Positions 43,311 through 52,384 of a DNA stretch of 64,000 bases are shown piece after piece; the stretch's first letter is position 1, and every line of letters begins with the position of its first letter. Under the pieces are notes generated by a model that saw nothing but the letters and a program-made list of their open reading frames with translations, had not been told where the DNA came from and searched no databases. This stretch comes from LMUY01 sp965276785. Lineage in GTDB: Bacteria > Pseudomonadota > Alphaproteobacteria > Acetobacterales > Acetobacteraceae. The position numbers and the translations under genes were made by a program. The DNA lies in NCBI GenBank assembly GCA_965276785.1, contig OZ255629.1, positions 4,340,001-4,404,000 on the forward strand. The letters are read 5' to 3'.

Positions 43311-44357
43311 GTGGACGTGGAGGCGCTGACCGTCCGCTACGGCCAGTGGACGGCGCTCGAATCGCTCGACCTGGCAATCGGCCGCGGCGAGCTGTTTGTG
43401 TTGCTGGGTGGCTCGGGCTCGGGCAAAACCACGCTGCTGCGCACGCTCGCGGGGTTCATCGCACCGGCTGGCGGACGGATTATGCTTGGCGGGCGGGACA
43501 TTACGGCGCTGCCGCCGCATCGGCGGCCGGTGAATACCATGTTCCAGTCCTATGCGCTGTTCCCGCATATGAGCGTGGCGGCCAATATCGGCTTCGGCCT
43601 GCGCCGCCAAGGCCTGCGGCGCGCCGCCGTGGTGGCCCGCGTGGGCGAATTGCTAGCGCTGGTGCGGCTGGAGGAGTTTGCCGGGCGGCGGCCCGATGTG
43701 CTCTCGGGCGGGCAGCGGCAGCGTGTGGCGCTGGCCCGTAGCCTGGCGCCCCGGCCAGACCTGCTGCTGCTCGACGAGCCGCTTTCGGCGTTGGACCGTG
43801 GCTTGCGCGAATCCACTCGGGCCGAGCTGGTGCGGGTGCAGCGCGAGTTAGGCACCACCTTCGTGCTAGTGACGCACGACCAGGACGAAGCGCTGACCAT
43901 GGCCACGCGGATCGGCCTGCTGGAGGGTGGGCGGCTGGCGCAGGTGGGCACGCCGACCGAGATTTACGAGCGCCCGCGCAGCCGCAGCGTGGCCGCCTTT
44001 ATGGGGGCGGCCAACATCCTGCCGGCCCGGGTGCGCGAACCCGGTGTAGTGGAGTTGCCCAGCCTGGGAGTTTCGGTACACGCCGACACGGCCGGGGTGA
44101 GCGGTGCGTTGCATGTGGCGTTGCGTCCGGAGCGCTTGCAGCTCACCCGCGGGGCTGCGGCGGGCGCGCATGCCTTGGCGGGGTGTGTGATGGAGAGCGC
44201 TTATCGCGGCATCGTGGTGGACCACTGGGTCCGGGTCGGCGAGGTAATGCTGCTGGTGAGCCAAACGCTGACTGGGGGCGCCGCGACCGCCCTGCCGCCG
44301 GGCGAGGCAGTGAGCGTGTCGTGGCTGCCGGAGGCGTGCATCCTGCTGCCGGAGTGA
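43311..44357 (+). CDS. potG: Polyamine ABC transporter ATP-binding protein (PotG/PotA-like)
   Basis: A 348-residue ATPase of the spermidine/iron/maltose branch. Walker A is GGSGSGKTT, Q-loop MFQSYALFPHMS, signature LSGGQRQR, Walker B LLLLDEPLSALDRG and the switch His in VTHDQDEA. A C-terminal TOBE domain (VALRPERLQLTRG, SYRGIVVDHWVRVG-like) follows. The start is GTG at 43311, ten bases after TAAGG; a TTG at 43302 is closer to the ribosome site and less likely. It follows potF by 12 bases. No permeases follow; the next gene is an SDR on the other strand. Confidence 0.88.
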   Translation: MDVEALTVRYGQWTALESLDLAIGRGELFVLLGGSGSGKTTLLRTLAGFIAPAGGRIMLGGRDITALPPHRRPVNTMFQSYALFPHMSVAANIGFGLRRQGLRRAAVVARVGELLALVRLEEFAGRRPDVLSGGQRQRVALARSLAPRPDLLLLDEPLSALDRGLRESTRAELVRVQRELGTTFVLVTHDQDEALTMATRIGLLEGGRLAQVGTPTEIYERPRSRSVAAFMGAANILPARVREPGVVELPSLGVSVHADTAGVSGALHVALRPERLQLTRGAAAGAHALAGCVMESAYRGIVVDHWVRVGEVMLLVSQTLTGGAATALPPGEAVSVSWLPEACILLPE

Positions 44358-44367
44358 CGGTGCGGCG

Positions 44368-45435
44368 TTACACGTCCTTGGCACTGTCGCCCGCCGTGAC
44401 CTGGAACTCAGCGCCTGTCACCATCGCGGCGCCGTCCGAGGCCAGGAACACTGCCGCCGGCGAGATGTCGTCCGGCTGCAGCCAGCCAACCTTGAGCGCC
44501 ACCGTCGGAGCCCGATTGTCCCACGCCTGCTGCGGCGTCGGTTGGTCGGGCGGTTTGACGCCGGTCTCGGCCATGCTCTCCCGCAGCCGGGCCGTGTAGC
44601 GAGTGAGCGGCGTGTCGACTAAGCCGGGCAGCAGTGCATTCACCGTGATATCGTACTGCCCCAGTTCCAGGGCGGCTGATTTCATCAGGCCGATGATGCC
44701 CCATTTCGATGCGGAGTAGCTCGCCGCGTCCTTGGTGCCGTGCAGGCCCTGCATTGAAGACAGCACGATGATGCGGCCATATTTGCGCGGCACCATCAAG
44801 GGCGCGAACGCGCGGATGGTGTTGGCGGTGCCGTTCAGGTTGTTTTCGATCACGTCGTTCCAGTCGCTGTCCTGCATTTGCAACAGCGGCATCCAGCGCT
44901 GGATCGCTGCATTCGCGACCACGATGTCGATCTTGCCGAAACTGCGCTCCATCTCGTCCGCCGCCGCGCGCAGGGCCGCGATGTCGCGGATGTCCGCGCG
45001 GATCGGCAGCGCTTTGCGGCCATAGGCCTGGATCATCTGAACGGTCTGCGCCAGGTCGTCGGGGGTGGCCGGGGCTGCATTGGAGGCCGGGCTGACCGGT
45101 CCCGCGATATCGAGCACGGCCACATCGGCTCCGTTGGCCGCGAACTCGACCGCGATGGCGCGGCCTATCCCCCGCGCCGCGCCGGTGACGATTGCCGTCT
45201 TGCCAGTGAGGCTCGAACCGCGGCCCGCACGCACCGGCCCGGCGGAGACTTTGGGCGGCGGCTCCGGCATTGGCTGGCCGTTCAGCTCGGTGGGAGCGGC
45301 CTCGGTCTGCGTCACGCGAGCGGTCTGCGCCCGCGCCGCCCCGGCCAGCATCAGCCCCGCCGCGACGCCGCTGCCGGCGACCAGCCCGCGCCGCACCGAG
45401 TCGATCGAATTCATGGTGTCGCCCTCGGCTGCCAT
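44368..45435 (-). CDS. Tat-exported short-chain dehydrogenase/reductase
   Basis: A 355-residue SDR preceded by a twin-arginine-like signal (SVRRGLVAGSGVAAGLMLAG, cleaved near ARAQ) and a Pro-rich linker (PMPEPPPKVSAGP). The enzyme domain has TGAARGIGRAIA, NAAIQR (in place of NNAG), the Ser in VLSSMQG and YSASK, so the catalytic set is intact. Most SDRs are cytoplasmic; Tat export would carry the folded protein with its cofactor. AAGGAGG precedes the chosen ATG. It converges on the potG gene. Confidence 0.82.
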   Translation of the reverse strand: MAAEGDTMNSIDSVRRGLVAGSGVAAGLMLAGAARAQTARVTQTEAAPTELNGQPMPEPPPKVSAGPVRAGRGSSLTGKTAIVTGAARGIGRAIAVEFAANGADVAVLDIAGPVSPASNAAPATPDDLAQTVQMIQAYGRKALPIRADIRDIAALRAAADEMERSFGKIDIVVANAAIQRWMPLLQMQDSDWNDVIENNLNGTANTIRAFAPLMVPRKYGRIIVLSSMQGLHGTKDAASYSASKWGIIGLMKSAALELGQYDITVNALLPGLVDTPLTRYTARLRESMAETGVKPPDQPTPQQAWDNRAPTVALKVGWLQPDDISPAAVFLASDGAAMVTGAEFQVTAGDSAKDV

Positions 45436-45546
45436 GCCCGCCTCCTTGATCTTACAAAGCAAACGCGGCCGGGACGGGCTGGTCCCCTACACGTCTTGGT
45501 AACCCCTGCGTGGCACAGTGTGGCGCAGCATTTGGGGTAGGGTGAT

Positions 45547-46731
45547 TTGCCGGACGGTGATTGGCGGGATGCGGCGCAGCGGAGCATGCCGCTGGTGTAT
45601 GGAACGGCGCAGCTGGCCAGCCTGCTCTATGCCGGCCGCAGCTTCGGCGATGTGCTGGACATGGTGGGGCCGGAGCCGGCGGAGCCGCAGGCGCGGTCGG
45701 CCTGGCTGATGGACCGTTCCTGGCTTTACGCGCTGAACTTCTCGCCTTACCAGGCCGCCCAGTTCCAGGCCGCCGCGCTGGAGCTATGCAGCAGCTTCCG
45801 CGTGCGTGGCCCGGCACACCCGGTCCGGCTGCTGGCGCTGTGCGCTCCGGGGGACCTGATGGTCAACGCGCCGCTGGATTTCATCGCGCCCGCTGCCGGC
45901 GCCACGCTGGAGCTTGCGTTCTTGCGGGAAGGCCGATTGCCCGCCCTGCTACCTGAGCACGATGTGGCGATGGTCGCGGTGAGCGAAAGCGCGCCGAGCG
46001 CACTGCGGGCCTTGCTGCCGCTTTATGCCGGCTGGCAGCGCCCCATTCTGAACGACCCAGCGCTAATCCTGCCGATGTCGCGGGATTGGCTGTTCCGCAC
46101 GCTCTGCGGCCTGCCTGGCGTGCTCGCCGCCCCGACTTGGGCTGCCTCCCGCGCGGACCTGCGCGCGGGCATTCCCGGCGCGTACCCCGTGCTGGTGCGG
46201 CCGCAAGGCTCGCACGCCGGGCAAGGATTGCTGAAGGTGGATAGCCCGGCGGAGCTGGCGGCCTTCCTGGATCAGGCAGACGGGGAGTTGTTCTACGTGT
46301 CCCGCTTTGTCGATTACCGTGGCGCAGACGGCTGGTTCTCTAAATACCGGATCGCGTTTGTGGACGGCGCGCCGTTCCTCTGTCACATGGCCGCTTCCGA
46401 GCATTGGATGGTGCACTACCTGAACGCGGGAATGGACGGCGACCCGGCCAAACGGGCGGCCGAGCAACGCGCGATGGAGACGTTTGAGGCCGGGTTTGCC
46501 GCCCGCCACGGCATGGGCCTGGCTGCGGTCGCGGCCGCCATTGGGCTGGATTACTTTTCCATCGATTGTGCCGAGTCGCAGGACGGCCGCTTGCTCGTGT
46601 TCGAGGCGGATGTCGCCGCCATCATCCATTCGATGGACCCGCCGGATCTCTACCCCTACAAGCAAGCCGCGATGCAGCGCTGTTACAATGCGTTCGGCGC
46701 TATGCTTCGCCGCCGCTCGGCTCTTTGTTGA
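45547..46731 (+). CDS. ATP-grasp domain protein, paralogue of the TPR/ATP-grasp protein
   Basis: A protein of about 394 residues. Residues 1-190 are an unrecognised N-terminal domain without TPR repeats. Residues 190-390 match the C-terminal half of the protein at 5929: ILNDPALILPMSRDWLFRTL, VLVRPQGSHAGQGL, KYRIAFVDGAPFLCHMAAS, SEHWMVHY and the ATP/metal end GLDYFSIDCAESQDG...VFEADV. It should be an ATP-dependent carboxylate ligase of unknown substrate. The start is TTG at 45547 with AGGG upstream; an ATG at 45586 is the alternative. Confidence 0.7.
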   Translation: MPDGDWRDAAQRSMPLVYGTAQLASLLYAGRSFGDVLDMVGPEPAEPQARSAWLMDRSWLYALNFSPYQAAQFQAAALELCSSFRVRGPAHPVRLLALCAPGDLMVNAPLDFIAPAAGATLELAFLREGRLPALLPEHDVAMVAVSESAPSALRALLPLYAGWQRPILNDPALILPMSRDWLFRTLCGLPGVLAAPTWAASRADLRAGIPGAYPVLVRPQGSHAGQGLLKVDSPAELAAFLDQADGELFYVSRFVDYRGADGWFSKYRIAFVDGAPFLCHMAASEHWMVHYLNAGMDGDPAKRAAEQRAMETFEAGFAARHGMGLAAVAAAIGLDYFSIDCAESQDGRLLVFEADVAAIIHSMDPPDLYPYKQAAMQRCYNAFGAMLRRRSALC

Positions 46732-46857
46732 GATGTCGCTGCCCTGCAGGAGCTGATCGCGCTCGGCGTGGCCCCACCATTCGGGCCCGCTCCCCGCCAG
46801 CGGGCGGCGCTTACAACGAGGCTTGCAGCCCCGGTGCCCTAGCGGGGATAACAGGCC

Positions 46858-47343
46858 ATGACCACGCTTCGCGACCTGCGATCAGCTAGCCCATTCCTGA
46901 TGGTCGAGCACGCCTTATACGTAGCGCTTGGCATTGTGCTGTCCGTGACCGCCCTGGCGGCGCTGGTCGATCTGGTTCACACGCTCTGGACTGCCATCAC
47001 CGACTGGAGCGGCCCCGGTGCCCTGCTCCTCACCATGGACCAGCTCCTGTTCGTGCTGATGCTGGCGGAAATCCTCCACACGGTTCGCGCATCGATGCAG
47101 TCGGGCGCGTTGACCTGCGAACCGTTCCTCATCGTCGGGCTGATCGCATGCATCCGGCGCGTGCTGGTGATCACACTCGAATCGTCGCAGGCGAAGGGTA
47201 CGCCGGAGTCGGCCGGGGCGGCGGCGTTTCAAACCTCCATGATCGAGTTGGGCGTGCTGGGCGGCCTGATCCTCGTCATGGTGATCTCGATCTATCTCGT
47301 CCGCCGCGCCAGCCCGTCGGCCGCGCCCAGCGACATGGAGTAA
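46858..47343 (+). CDS. PsiE-family membrane protein
   Basis: A 161-residue protein with four hydrophobic helices (LYVALGIVLSVTALAALVDL, QLLFVLMLAEILHTV, FLIVGLIACIRRVLVITLE, LGVLGGLILVMVISIYLV). It shows the PsiE-family HTVRASMQSGALTCEPFLIV motif. PsiE proteins are phosphate-starvation-inducible in E. coli; their function is unknown. A possible small hairpin, CCCCG...CGGGG, lies about 20 bases upstream of the start. Confidence 0.8.
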   Translation: MTTLRDLRSASPFLMVEHALYVALGIVLSVTALAALVDLVHTLWTAITDWSGPGALLLTMDQLLFVLMLAEILHTVRASMQSGALTCEPFLIVGLIACIRRVLVITLESSQAKGTPESAGAAAFQTSMIELGVLGGLILVMVISIYLVRRASPSAAPSDME

Positions 47344-47356
47344 CGAGCGGGCTCGA

Positions 47357-49003
47357 CTACGCTTCCCGGTAATCCAGCAAGATCAATCCGCAGAGCAGGA
47401 AACACACGGGCCAGACCCAGCCCGCGGCCCGGCCGCCGCGACCCGGCAGGCGCAACTCCAGCCAGCGGGCCCAGCCCGCCCCGATGCCAGCCAAGGCCAG
47501 CGGCGTATGGGTGAGTTCGATCAGCAACTGGTCCTTCACGTTGGCAATCTGGTGGCTATGGGTGAGCAGTAGTGCGCCGCCCGCTGCCGTTAGCAGCGGG
47601 AACACGAGCGCCGCGCGCGGCGAGCGCAGCCGGCCGGTGCGAACGGCCCATTCGAACACCGCGAACACGATGATCAGCAGCACAAATATCCGGTGCTGCA
47701 GCACCTCCACGTCGCGCAGCGATTCCCACAGGCCGACATAGCCCATCGGCCAGACCTCCGGATCCGACCGGATCAGCAGGAAGCCGGCCAGGCCCAGCAT
47801 GGCGAGCGGCCAGTGCCGCGCCCAACGCACGCCCGCCTGGTTGATCAGCGCCAGGGCCCCGATCAGCAGCACGAACAAGCCGCTCCAGTGATGGTTGTAT
47901 TCGCTCCAGGCGATGTCGGCGGCATTGCGCGGCGGCAGTTCGCCGGAGCCGGGCACCGATGCCGGGGGCGGCTTTGCCGCCTTCGCCGCGGCTTCGGCAT
48001 CGAGCTGCGCCTGCAGCGCCGGCAGCGCCAGCGTGTCGTGATCCGGTGAGGTGAAGCGTGGCCAAACCGGCGTGTTACGCTCCATCACCTCCGCCCAGCT
48101 CACCCGGTCCTGGGTTAGGTCGATGCCGGGCGGCACGGAGGTCAGCGACGCGGCGGCGAAGAAGATGGAGATGCCGATGCCCAGCTCCACCTCGGCAAAC
48201 CGCTTCATGCGCAGCACCGAGGTGGCGGGATTGCTGCGCAGTCGCTCGACGGTGAGGAAGTTGCCCAGGCCCAACAGCAGCAAGGTGGCGAACATGGCGA
48301 TCTTGGCCATCACCATCACGCCATAGGCGGTGCCGTAGACCGCGTTCCAGGAGCCGATGTAGAACAGGCTCATCACGCTGCCGGAGAGCAGGATGCAGCC
48401 CACCCCCGCCATGGACATGCGGGAGAACCGCGCCCCCACCCTGCGCCAGGCCGCCCCGTCATGCACTTGGCTCAGCGCCAGGATAAAGCTCGGGATGCCG
48501 CCCACCCAGATGGCGGCGCCCAGTTGATGCAGCGCCTCCACCCCCAGCAGCAAACCGCTGTTCTGCAGCCGTGCCGCCGCGTGGGTGGAGAGCGTCGCGG
48601 CCGCAAGCTCCACCCCGCCCAAGGCCAGCAACAGGGCGGCCGGGGTGCCGCGCCACAGCAGCAGGCACAGCGCCAGCAACCCGGCGGCGGCACACTTCAC
48701 CAGTCCGGCCACTGCGAAATCCGCTCCGAGTACGTTGGCGAGCGACAGGTCGACCGTGTTCATCAGCACACTGGCTTGCAGCGCGATGGTCATTCCTTCG
48801 CAGAGCACTAGCGCGACCGCGGCCCAGCCGGCGATGGCCGCCGTGCGGCGGGCGATTATGCCGCCGCCGGGCAGTTGCCGCGCCAGAGGGCGGGCGAGCA
48901 GCAGGAAGAACAGCGTGCCGCCAAGCGCCATCGACTGGCTGAGGATCACGAGGCCATGGAGGATTATCTCCAAATAGCCGAACAGATCGACGAGCAGGCT
49001 CAA
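47357..49003 (-). CDS. copD: Copper resistance CopD-family membrane protein
   Basis: A 548-residue membrane protein with an N-terminal CopD domain of about eight helices (LHGLVILSQSMALGGTLFFL, WAAVALVLCEGMTIAL, GAAIWVGGIPSFILAL). A middle extracytoplasmic region with Pro-rich PPPASVPGSGELPP is followed by further helices. CopD works with CopC in copper uptake or resistance. It lies seven bases after copC, so both form one operon. Confidence 0.85.
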   Translation of the reverse strand: MSLLVDLFGYLEIILHGLVILSQSMALGGTLFFLLLARPLARQLPGGGIIARRTAAIAGWAAVALVLCEGMTIALQASVLMNTVDLSLANVLGADFAVAGLVKCAAAGLLALCLLLWRGTPAALLLALGGVELAAATLSTHAAARLQNSGLLLGVEALHQLGAAIWVGGIPSFILALSQVHDGAAWRRVGARFSRMSMAGVGCILLSGSVMSLFYIGSWNAVYGTAYGVMVMAKIAMFATLLLLGLGNFLTVERLRSNPATSVLRMKRFAEVELGIGISIFFAAASLTSVPPGIDLTQDRVSWAEVMERNTPVWPRFTSPDHDTLALPALQAQLDAEAAAKAAKPPPASVPGSGELPPRNAADIAWSEYNHHWSGLFVLLIGALALINQAGVRWARHWPLAMLGLAGFLLIRSDPEVWPMGYVGLWESLRDVEVLQHRIFVLLIIVFAVFEWAVRTGRLRSPRAALVFPLLTAAGGALLLTHSHQIANVKDQLLIELTHTPLALAGIGAGWARWLELRLPGRGGRAAGWVWPVCFLLCGLILLDYREA

Positions 49004-49010
49004 TGGAAAA

Positions 49011-49361
49011 CTAAGGTGCGGCGACTTTGAACGGCACGTCGCCCCGGGTAATGTGCCCGTCCACCGCCAACACCTGCCAGCGCAACGTGTAGTTGCCGCT
49101 CTGCAGGTCGGTGGCGGCCGTCATCACGTCGGGCGGCCCGTCTTCGCCGATGGCGATGCGGCTCTGGCTGCGGTCGGGCGCGATCAGCGTCAGCCGCGAA
49201 CGCTCGCGGTCGATGCGCGAGTTGAACCGCAGCGTGATGGCTTCGTGCCCTGGGCCGACCGTGCCGTTGGCGGCGGGCGTGCTATCCACCAGGATGGCGT
49301 GGGCTAGGCTTGGCTGTGGCAGCAGCGCGAGGAGCAGCAGCCAGGTCGCGGACGGTTTCAT
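49011..49361 (-). CDS. copC: Copper-binding protein CopC
   Basis: A 116-residue periplasmic protein. The signal peptide ends PSLA, leaving mature HAILVDSTPAANG with the N-terminal His of the Cu(II) site. The other Cu ligands fit the Asp and His in AVDGHITRGDVPF. The beta-sandwich ends FKVAAP. It is paired with copD downstream and divergent from the SDR at 49432. The reading frame continues open upstream of this ATG, but the signal peptide fixes the start. Confidence 0.9.
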   Translation of the reverse strand: MKPSATWLLLLALLPQPSLAHAILVDSTPAANGTVGPGHEAITLRFNSRIDRERSRLTLIAPDRSQSRIAIGEDGPPDVMTAATDLQSGNYTLRWQVLAVDGHITRGDVPFKVAAP

Positions 49362-49431
49362 CGCGTCGGGGTCTAGCGCGCAGGCGGCGCGCTGTCCATG
49401 ATCGCGCCCGATTACGGAGGAGCGGGGACCG

Positions 49432-50214
49432 ATGCAAACCGGACTGACCGGCAAGACCGCGCTGGTTTGCGGCGCGAGCAAGGGGCTGGGCCGCGCCTGC
49501 GCCACTGCACTGGCGATGGAGGGGGTGACGGTGACCATAACGGCCCGCAACGCCGAGCCGCTCGAGGCCGCAGCGGCCGACATCCGCGCCCGCACGGGTG
49601 GCACGATTGCCACGGCGGCCGGCGACATCACCACGGCCGGGGGACGCGCCGCAGCGCTCGCCGCCTGCCCCGATCCGGACATCTTGGTGACCAACGCAGG
49701 CGGTCCGCCACCGGGAGACTTCCGGGACTGGGAGCGCGACGACTGGGTCCGCGCGCTCGACGCCAACATGATGACACCGATTGCGCTGATCAAAGCGGTG
49801 GTGGACGGCATGATCGCGCGCCGTTTCGGCCGGATCGTGAACATCACCTCGGCGGCGGTGAAGTCGCCGATTCCGCACCTGGGGCTGAGCAACGGCGCGC
49901 GGGCCGGGCTGACCGGCTTCGTGGCCGGCCTGTCGCGGCAGGTGGCGCGGCATAACGTCACCATAAACAACTTGCTGCCGGGCCCGTTCATGACCGACCG
50001 GCTGCGTACGACCGAAGCAGCGGCGGCCGAGAAGAGCGGCCGAACGGTGGAGGAGCAGATCGCCGCCCGCGCGGCCGCCAACCCCACCGGCCGCTTCGGC
50101 GACCCGGCGGAGTTCGGCGACGCCTGCTTGTTCTTGTGCAGCGCGCAGGCTGGCTACATCGTCGGGCAGAACCTGGTGCTCGACGGCGGTGCCTTCAACG
50201 CAACGATGGGATGA
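49432..50214 (+). CDS. Divergent short-chain dehydrogenase lacking the Tyr-x3-Lys pair
   Basis: A 260-residue SDR-fold protein. The nucleotide loop GASKGLGRACA, NAGGPPPG and the Ser in NITSAAV are present. At the position 13 residues after that Ser, where Tyr-x3-Lys is expected, the sequence is SNGAR, so both catalytic residues are replaced. The C-terminal GQNLVLDGGAFNATMG is normal. Such LSN.AR SDRs are a recognised divergent group, and may bind cofactor without classical catalysis. Its stop overlaps the amidase start (ATGA). Confidence 0.82.
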   Translation: MQTGLTGKTALVCGASKGLGRACATALAMEGVTVTITARNAEPLEAAAADIRARTGGTIATAAGDITTAGGRAAALAACPDPDILVTNAGGPPPGDFRDWERDDWVRALDANMMTPIALIKAVVDGMIARRFGRIVNITSAAVKSPIPHLGLSNGARAGLTGFVAGLSRQVARHNVTINNLLPGPFMTDRLRTTEAAAAEKSGRTVEEQIAARAAANPTGRFGDPAEFGDACLFLCSAQAGYIVGQNLVLDGGAFNATMG

Positions 50215-51656
50215 CCTGCATGGACGTAGAGCCCGCCTTCGCCTCCGCCAGCCTGCTCGCCGCCGCCATCCGAGACCGCCAGATCGGGTGCCTCGAGCTG
50301 CTGGATTATTTCATCGAGCGAGTGGAGCGGCTGGACGGCGCCATCAACGCCGTGGTGGTGCGCGACTTCGAGCGGGCCCGGGCGCGGGCGCGGGGGCTCG
50401 ATGGCGGCCTTCCGACTGGGCCGCTGCATGGCGTGCCGATGACGGTGAAGGAGAGCTTCAACGTCGCCGGGCTGCCGTCGTGCTGGGGCTTGCCGGAATA
50501 CCGCGAGAACGTGGCGGCGGCCAACGCGGTGGCGGTGGACCGTCTGCTCGACGCCGGGGCGGTGATCTTCGGCAAGACCAACGTGCCGGTGATGCTCGGC
50601 GAGTGGGAGAGCTTTAACGACGTCTACGGCCGCACCAACAACCCATGGAACCATGCCCTGTCACCCGGCGGCTCCTCCGGCGGCAGCGCGGCGGCGCTGG
50701 CGGCTGGGCTGACGGCGCTCGACATGGGCAGCGACATCGGCGGCTCGATCCGGCAGCCGGCGCATGCCTGCGGCATCTTTGGCCACAAGCCGACCCATGG
50801 CCTGCTGCCGATGTACGGCCATACGCTGAGCGAGAATGCCGCCGGCACCGACATTTCCGTCATTGGGCCACTGGCACGCTCGGTCACGGACCTGCATCTG
50901 GCGATGAGCGTGCTGGCCGGGCCAGACGAAGCGGAAACCGCCCTGCGCTTCACGCCTCCGCCGCCGCGCACCGCCGGGCTTGCCGGCCTGCGCGTGGCGG
51001 TTTGGGCGGAGCAGCCGGGCCAAGTCACGGACGGGGCAATCACGACCGCGCTCCTGGGCCTGGCGGACACGCTCGAGCGGGAGGGTGCCGTGGTGAGCCG
51101 GTCAGCCCGCCCAGAGTTCGATCCGCTGGCGGCGTATCAGATTTACCTCAAATTGGTGGCCGCGGCACTCGGCGGCCGCGCCGATGAGGCGGACCGGCAA
51201 CGCACCCGCGACCGGCTGGCGCAACTCGGTCCGGACGACCGTTCTGCCAACGCGGTCATGTTCGGCGTGGTCGATCTGCCTCACAGTGCTTGGCTCGGGC
51301 TGAACGAACGTCGTGCGCGGTTCCGCCGGGCTTGGACGGCGTTCTTTCAACACTGGGACGTGCTGCTCTGTCCGGTGATCGGCGCCCCGGCTTGGCCCCA
51401 TGGCACGGGGGAGATTTGGACCCGCACGCTGCAGGTGGCGGGGCAGACGGTGGACTATAACGACCTGCTGTTTTGGCCCGGCATCATCGGCGGCTACCAC
51501 CTGCCGGCTAGCGCGGCACCGCTGGGGCTGGCAGAGGGGAACGCGCCGTTTGGGGTGCAGGTGGTGGGCCCGCTGTATGGCGATGCCACGACGCTGGTTG
51601 TTGCCGGCATGCTGGAGCAGCGCTGGCGCGGATTTGTCGCGCCGAGTGGCCAATAG
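50211..51656 (+). CDS. Amidase (amidase signature family)
   Basis: A protein of about 481 residues. The catalytic triad is visible: Lys in MTVKESFN, cis-Ser in PGGSSGGSAAALAAG and the nucleophile Ser in DIGGSIRQPA. Members hydrolyse amide bonds. The start is ATG at 50211, overlapping the SDR stop; an ATG at 50220 is nearly as good. The coupling to the divergent SDR implies a shared substrate, so an amide-containing compound is likely. Confidence 0.9.
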   Translation: MTCMDVEPAFASASLLAAAIRDRQIGCLELLDYFIERVERLDGAINAVVVRDFERARARARGLDGGLPTGPLHGVPMTVKESFNVAGLPSCWGLPEYRENVAAANAVAVDRLLDAGAVIFGKTNVPVMLGEWESFNDVYGRTNNPWNHALSPGGSSGGSAAALAAGLTALDMGSDIGGSIRQPAHACGIFGHKPTHGLLPMYGHTLSENAAGTDISVIGPLARSVTDLHLAMSVLAGPDEAETALRFTPPPPRTAGLAGLRVAVWAEQPGQVTDGAITTALLGLADTLEREGAVVSRSARPEFDPLAAYQIYLKLVAAALGGRADEADRQRTRDRLAQLGPDDRSANAVMFGVVDLPHSAWLGLNERRARFRRAWTAFFQHWDVLLCPVIGAPAWPHGTGEIWTRTLQVAGQTVDYNDLLFWPGIIGGYHLPASAAPLGLAEGNAPFGVQVVGPLYGDATTLVVAGMLEQRWRGFVAPSGQ

Positions 51657-51695
51657 GCAAAAACGACGTTAGGCGGGTGAGGGCATGTCCTCAGG

Positions 51696-52376
51696 CTATG
51701 GGGCGACCGCGGCCGGGTCATCCATTGAGGGCCGGCCGGTGCGAAAACGCCAGTGATGCCATAGCAACCGCGCCGCAAGCGCGCGGTATGGCGCCCATTG
51801 CACGGCGATGGCGCGCAATGCCAGCGGCGTCGGCCGGCTGGGCAAGCCTTTGAGGTCGGCGGTGGCGGCGGCGAGGGCGAGGTCCCCGGCGGGAAAGACG
51901 TCCTCGCGCTGTAAGGCGAACAGGAGGTAGATTTCCGCGGTCCACCGCCCCACGCCGCGAACCGCCGAGAGGGCAGCAATGGCGTCCTCGTCCGCCATCG
52001 CTGCAAGCGCCGGCGCGCTCAAGCGGCCCTCGGCGAAGGCGGTGGCCAAGGTGCGGGCATGTGCGACCTTTGGGCGCGACAGACCGGCGCCGCGCAGCGT
52101 CTCGTCGGGCAGGGCAAGCAGGCCGGCCGGTTCCAACGCGCCGGGTAGGGCGACCAGCCGGCGCCAGATCGCCGCCGCGGCGCCATTGCTGATCTGCTGG
52201 CCCACGATGGCCTGCAGCAACCCCGCAAACCCGGCCGTGCGGGTCCGCCAAGGCAGTAGGCCGGCCGCCGGTTCGATGGCGGCCAGATCAGGGTCAAGCC
52301 GGTGCAACTGGTCGATGGCCGCGCGCGCGGTAAGCGGGATGGTTCCGGTCAACAGAACCGGACTTGGCGCAAGCAA
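51696..52376 (-). CDS. DNA-3-methyladenine glycosylase II (AlkA-like)
   Basis: A 226-residue HhH-GPD glycosylase. The helix-hairpin-helix is AVRGVGRWTAEIYLLFALQR and the catalytic Asp follows in FPAGDLAL. The N-terminal helical part has LLQAIVGQQISNGAAAAIWRR. It removes alkylated bases from DNA. It lacks the long N-terminal domain of E. coli AlkA, as in many alphaproteobacterial forms. It lies nine bases downstream of the cytochrome c gene's stop on the same strand. Confidence 0.88.
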   Translation of the reverse strand: MLAPSPVLLTGTIPLTARAAIDQLHRLDPDLAAIEPAAGLLPWRTRTAGFAGLLQAIVGQQISNGAAAAIWRRLVALPGALEPAGLLALPDETLRGAGLSRPKVAHARTLATAFAEGRLSAPALAAMADEDAIAALSAVRGVGRWTAEIYLLFALQREDVFPAGDLALAAATADLKGLPSRPTPLALRAIAVQWAPYRALAARLLWHHWRFRTGRPSMDDPAAVAP

Positions 52377-52384
52377 GCGGCGAA

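Noticed and set aside
49011..50087. 358-codon frame containing CopC as its C-terminus
   Set aside because: The first 240 codons are antisense to the SDR at 49432; the CopC signal peptide marks the true start.
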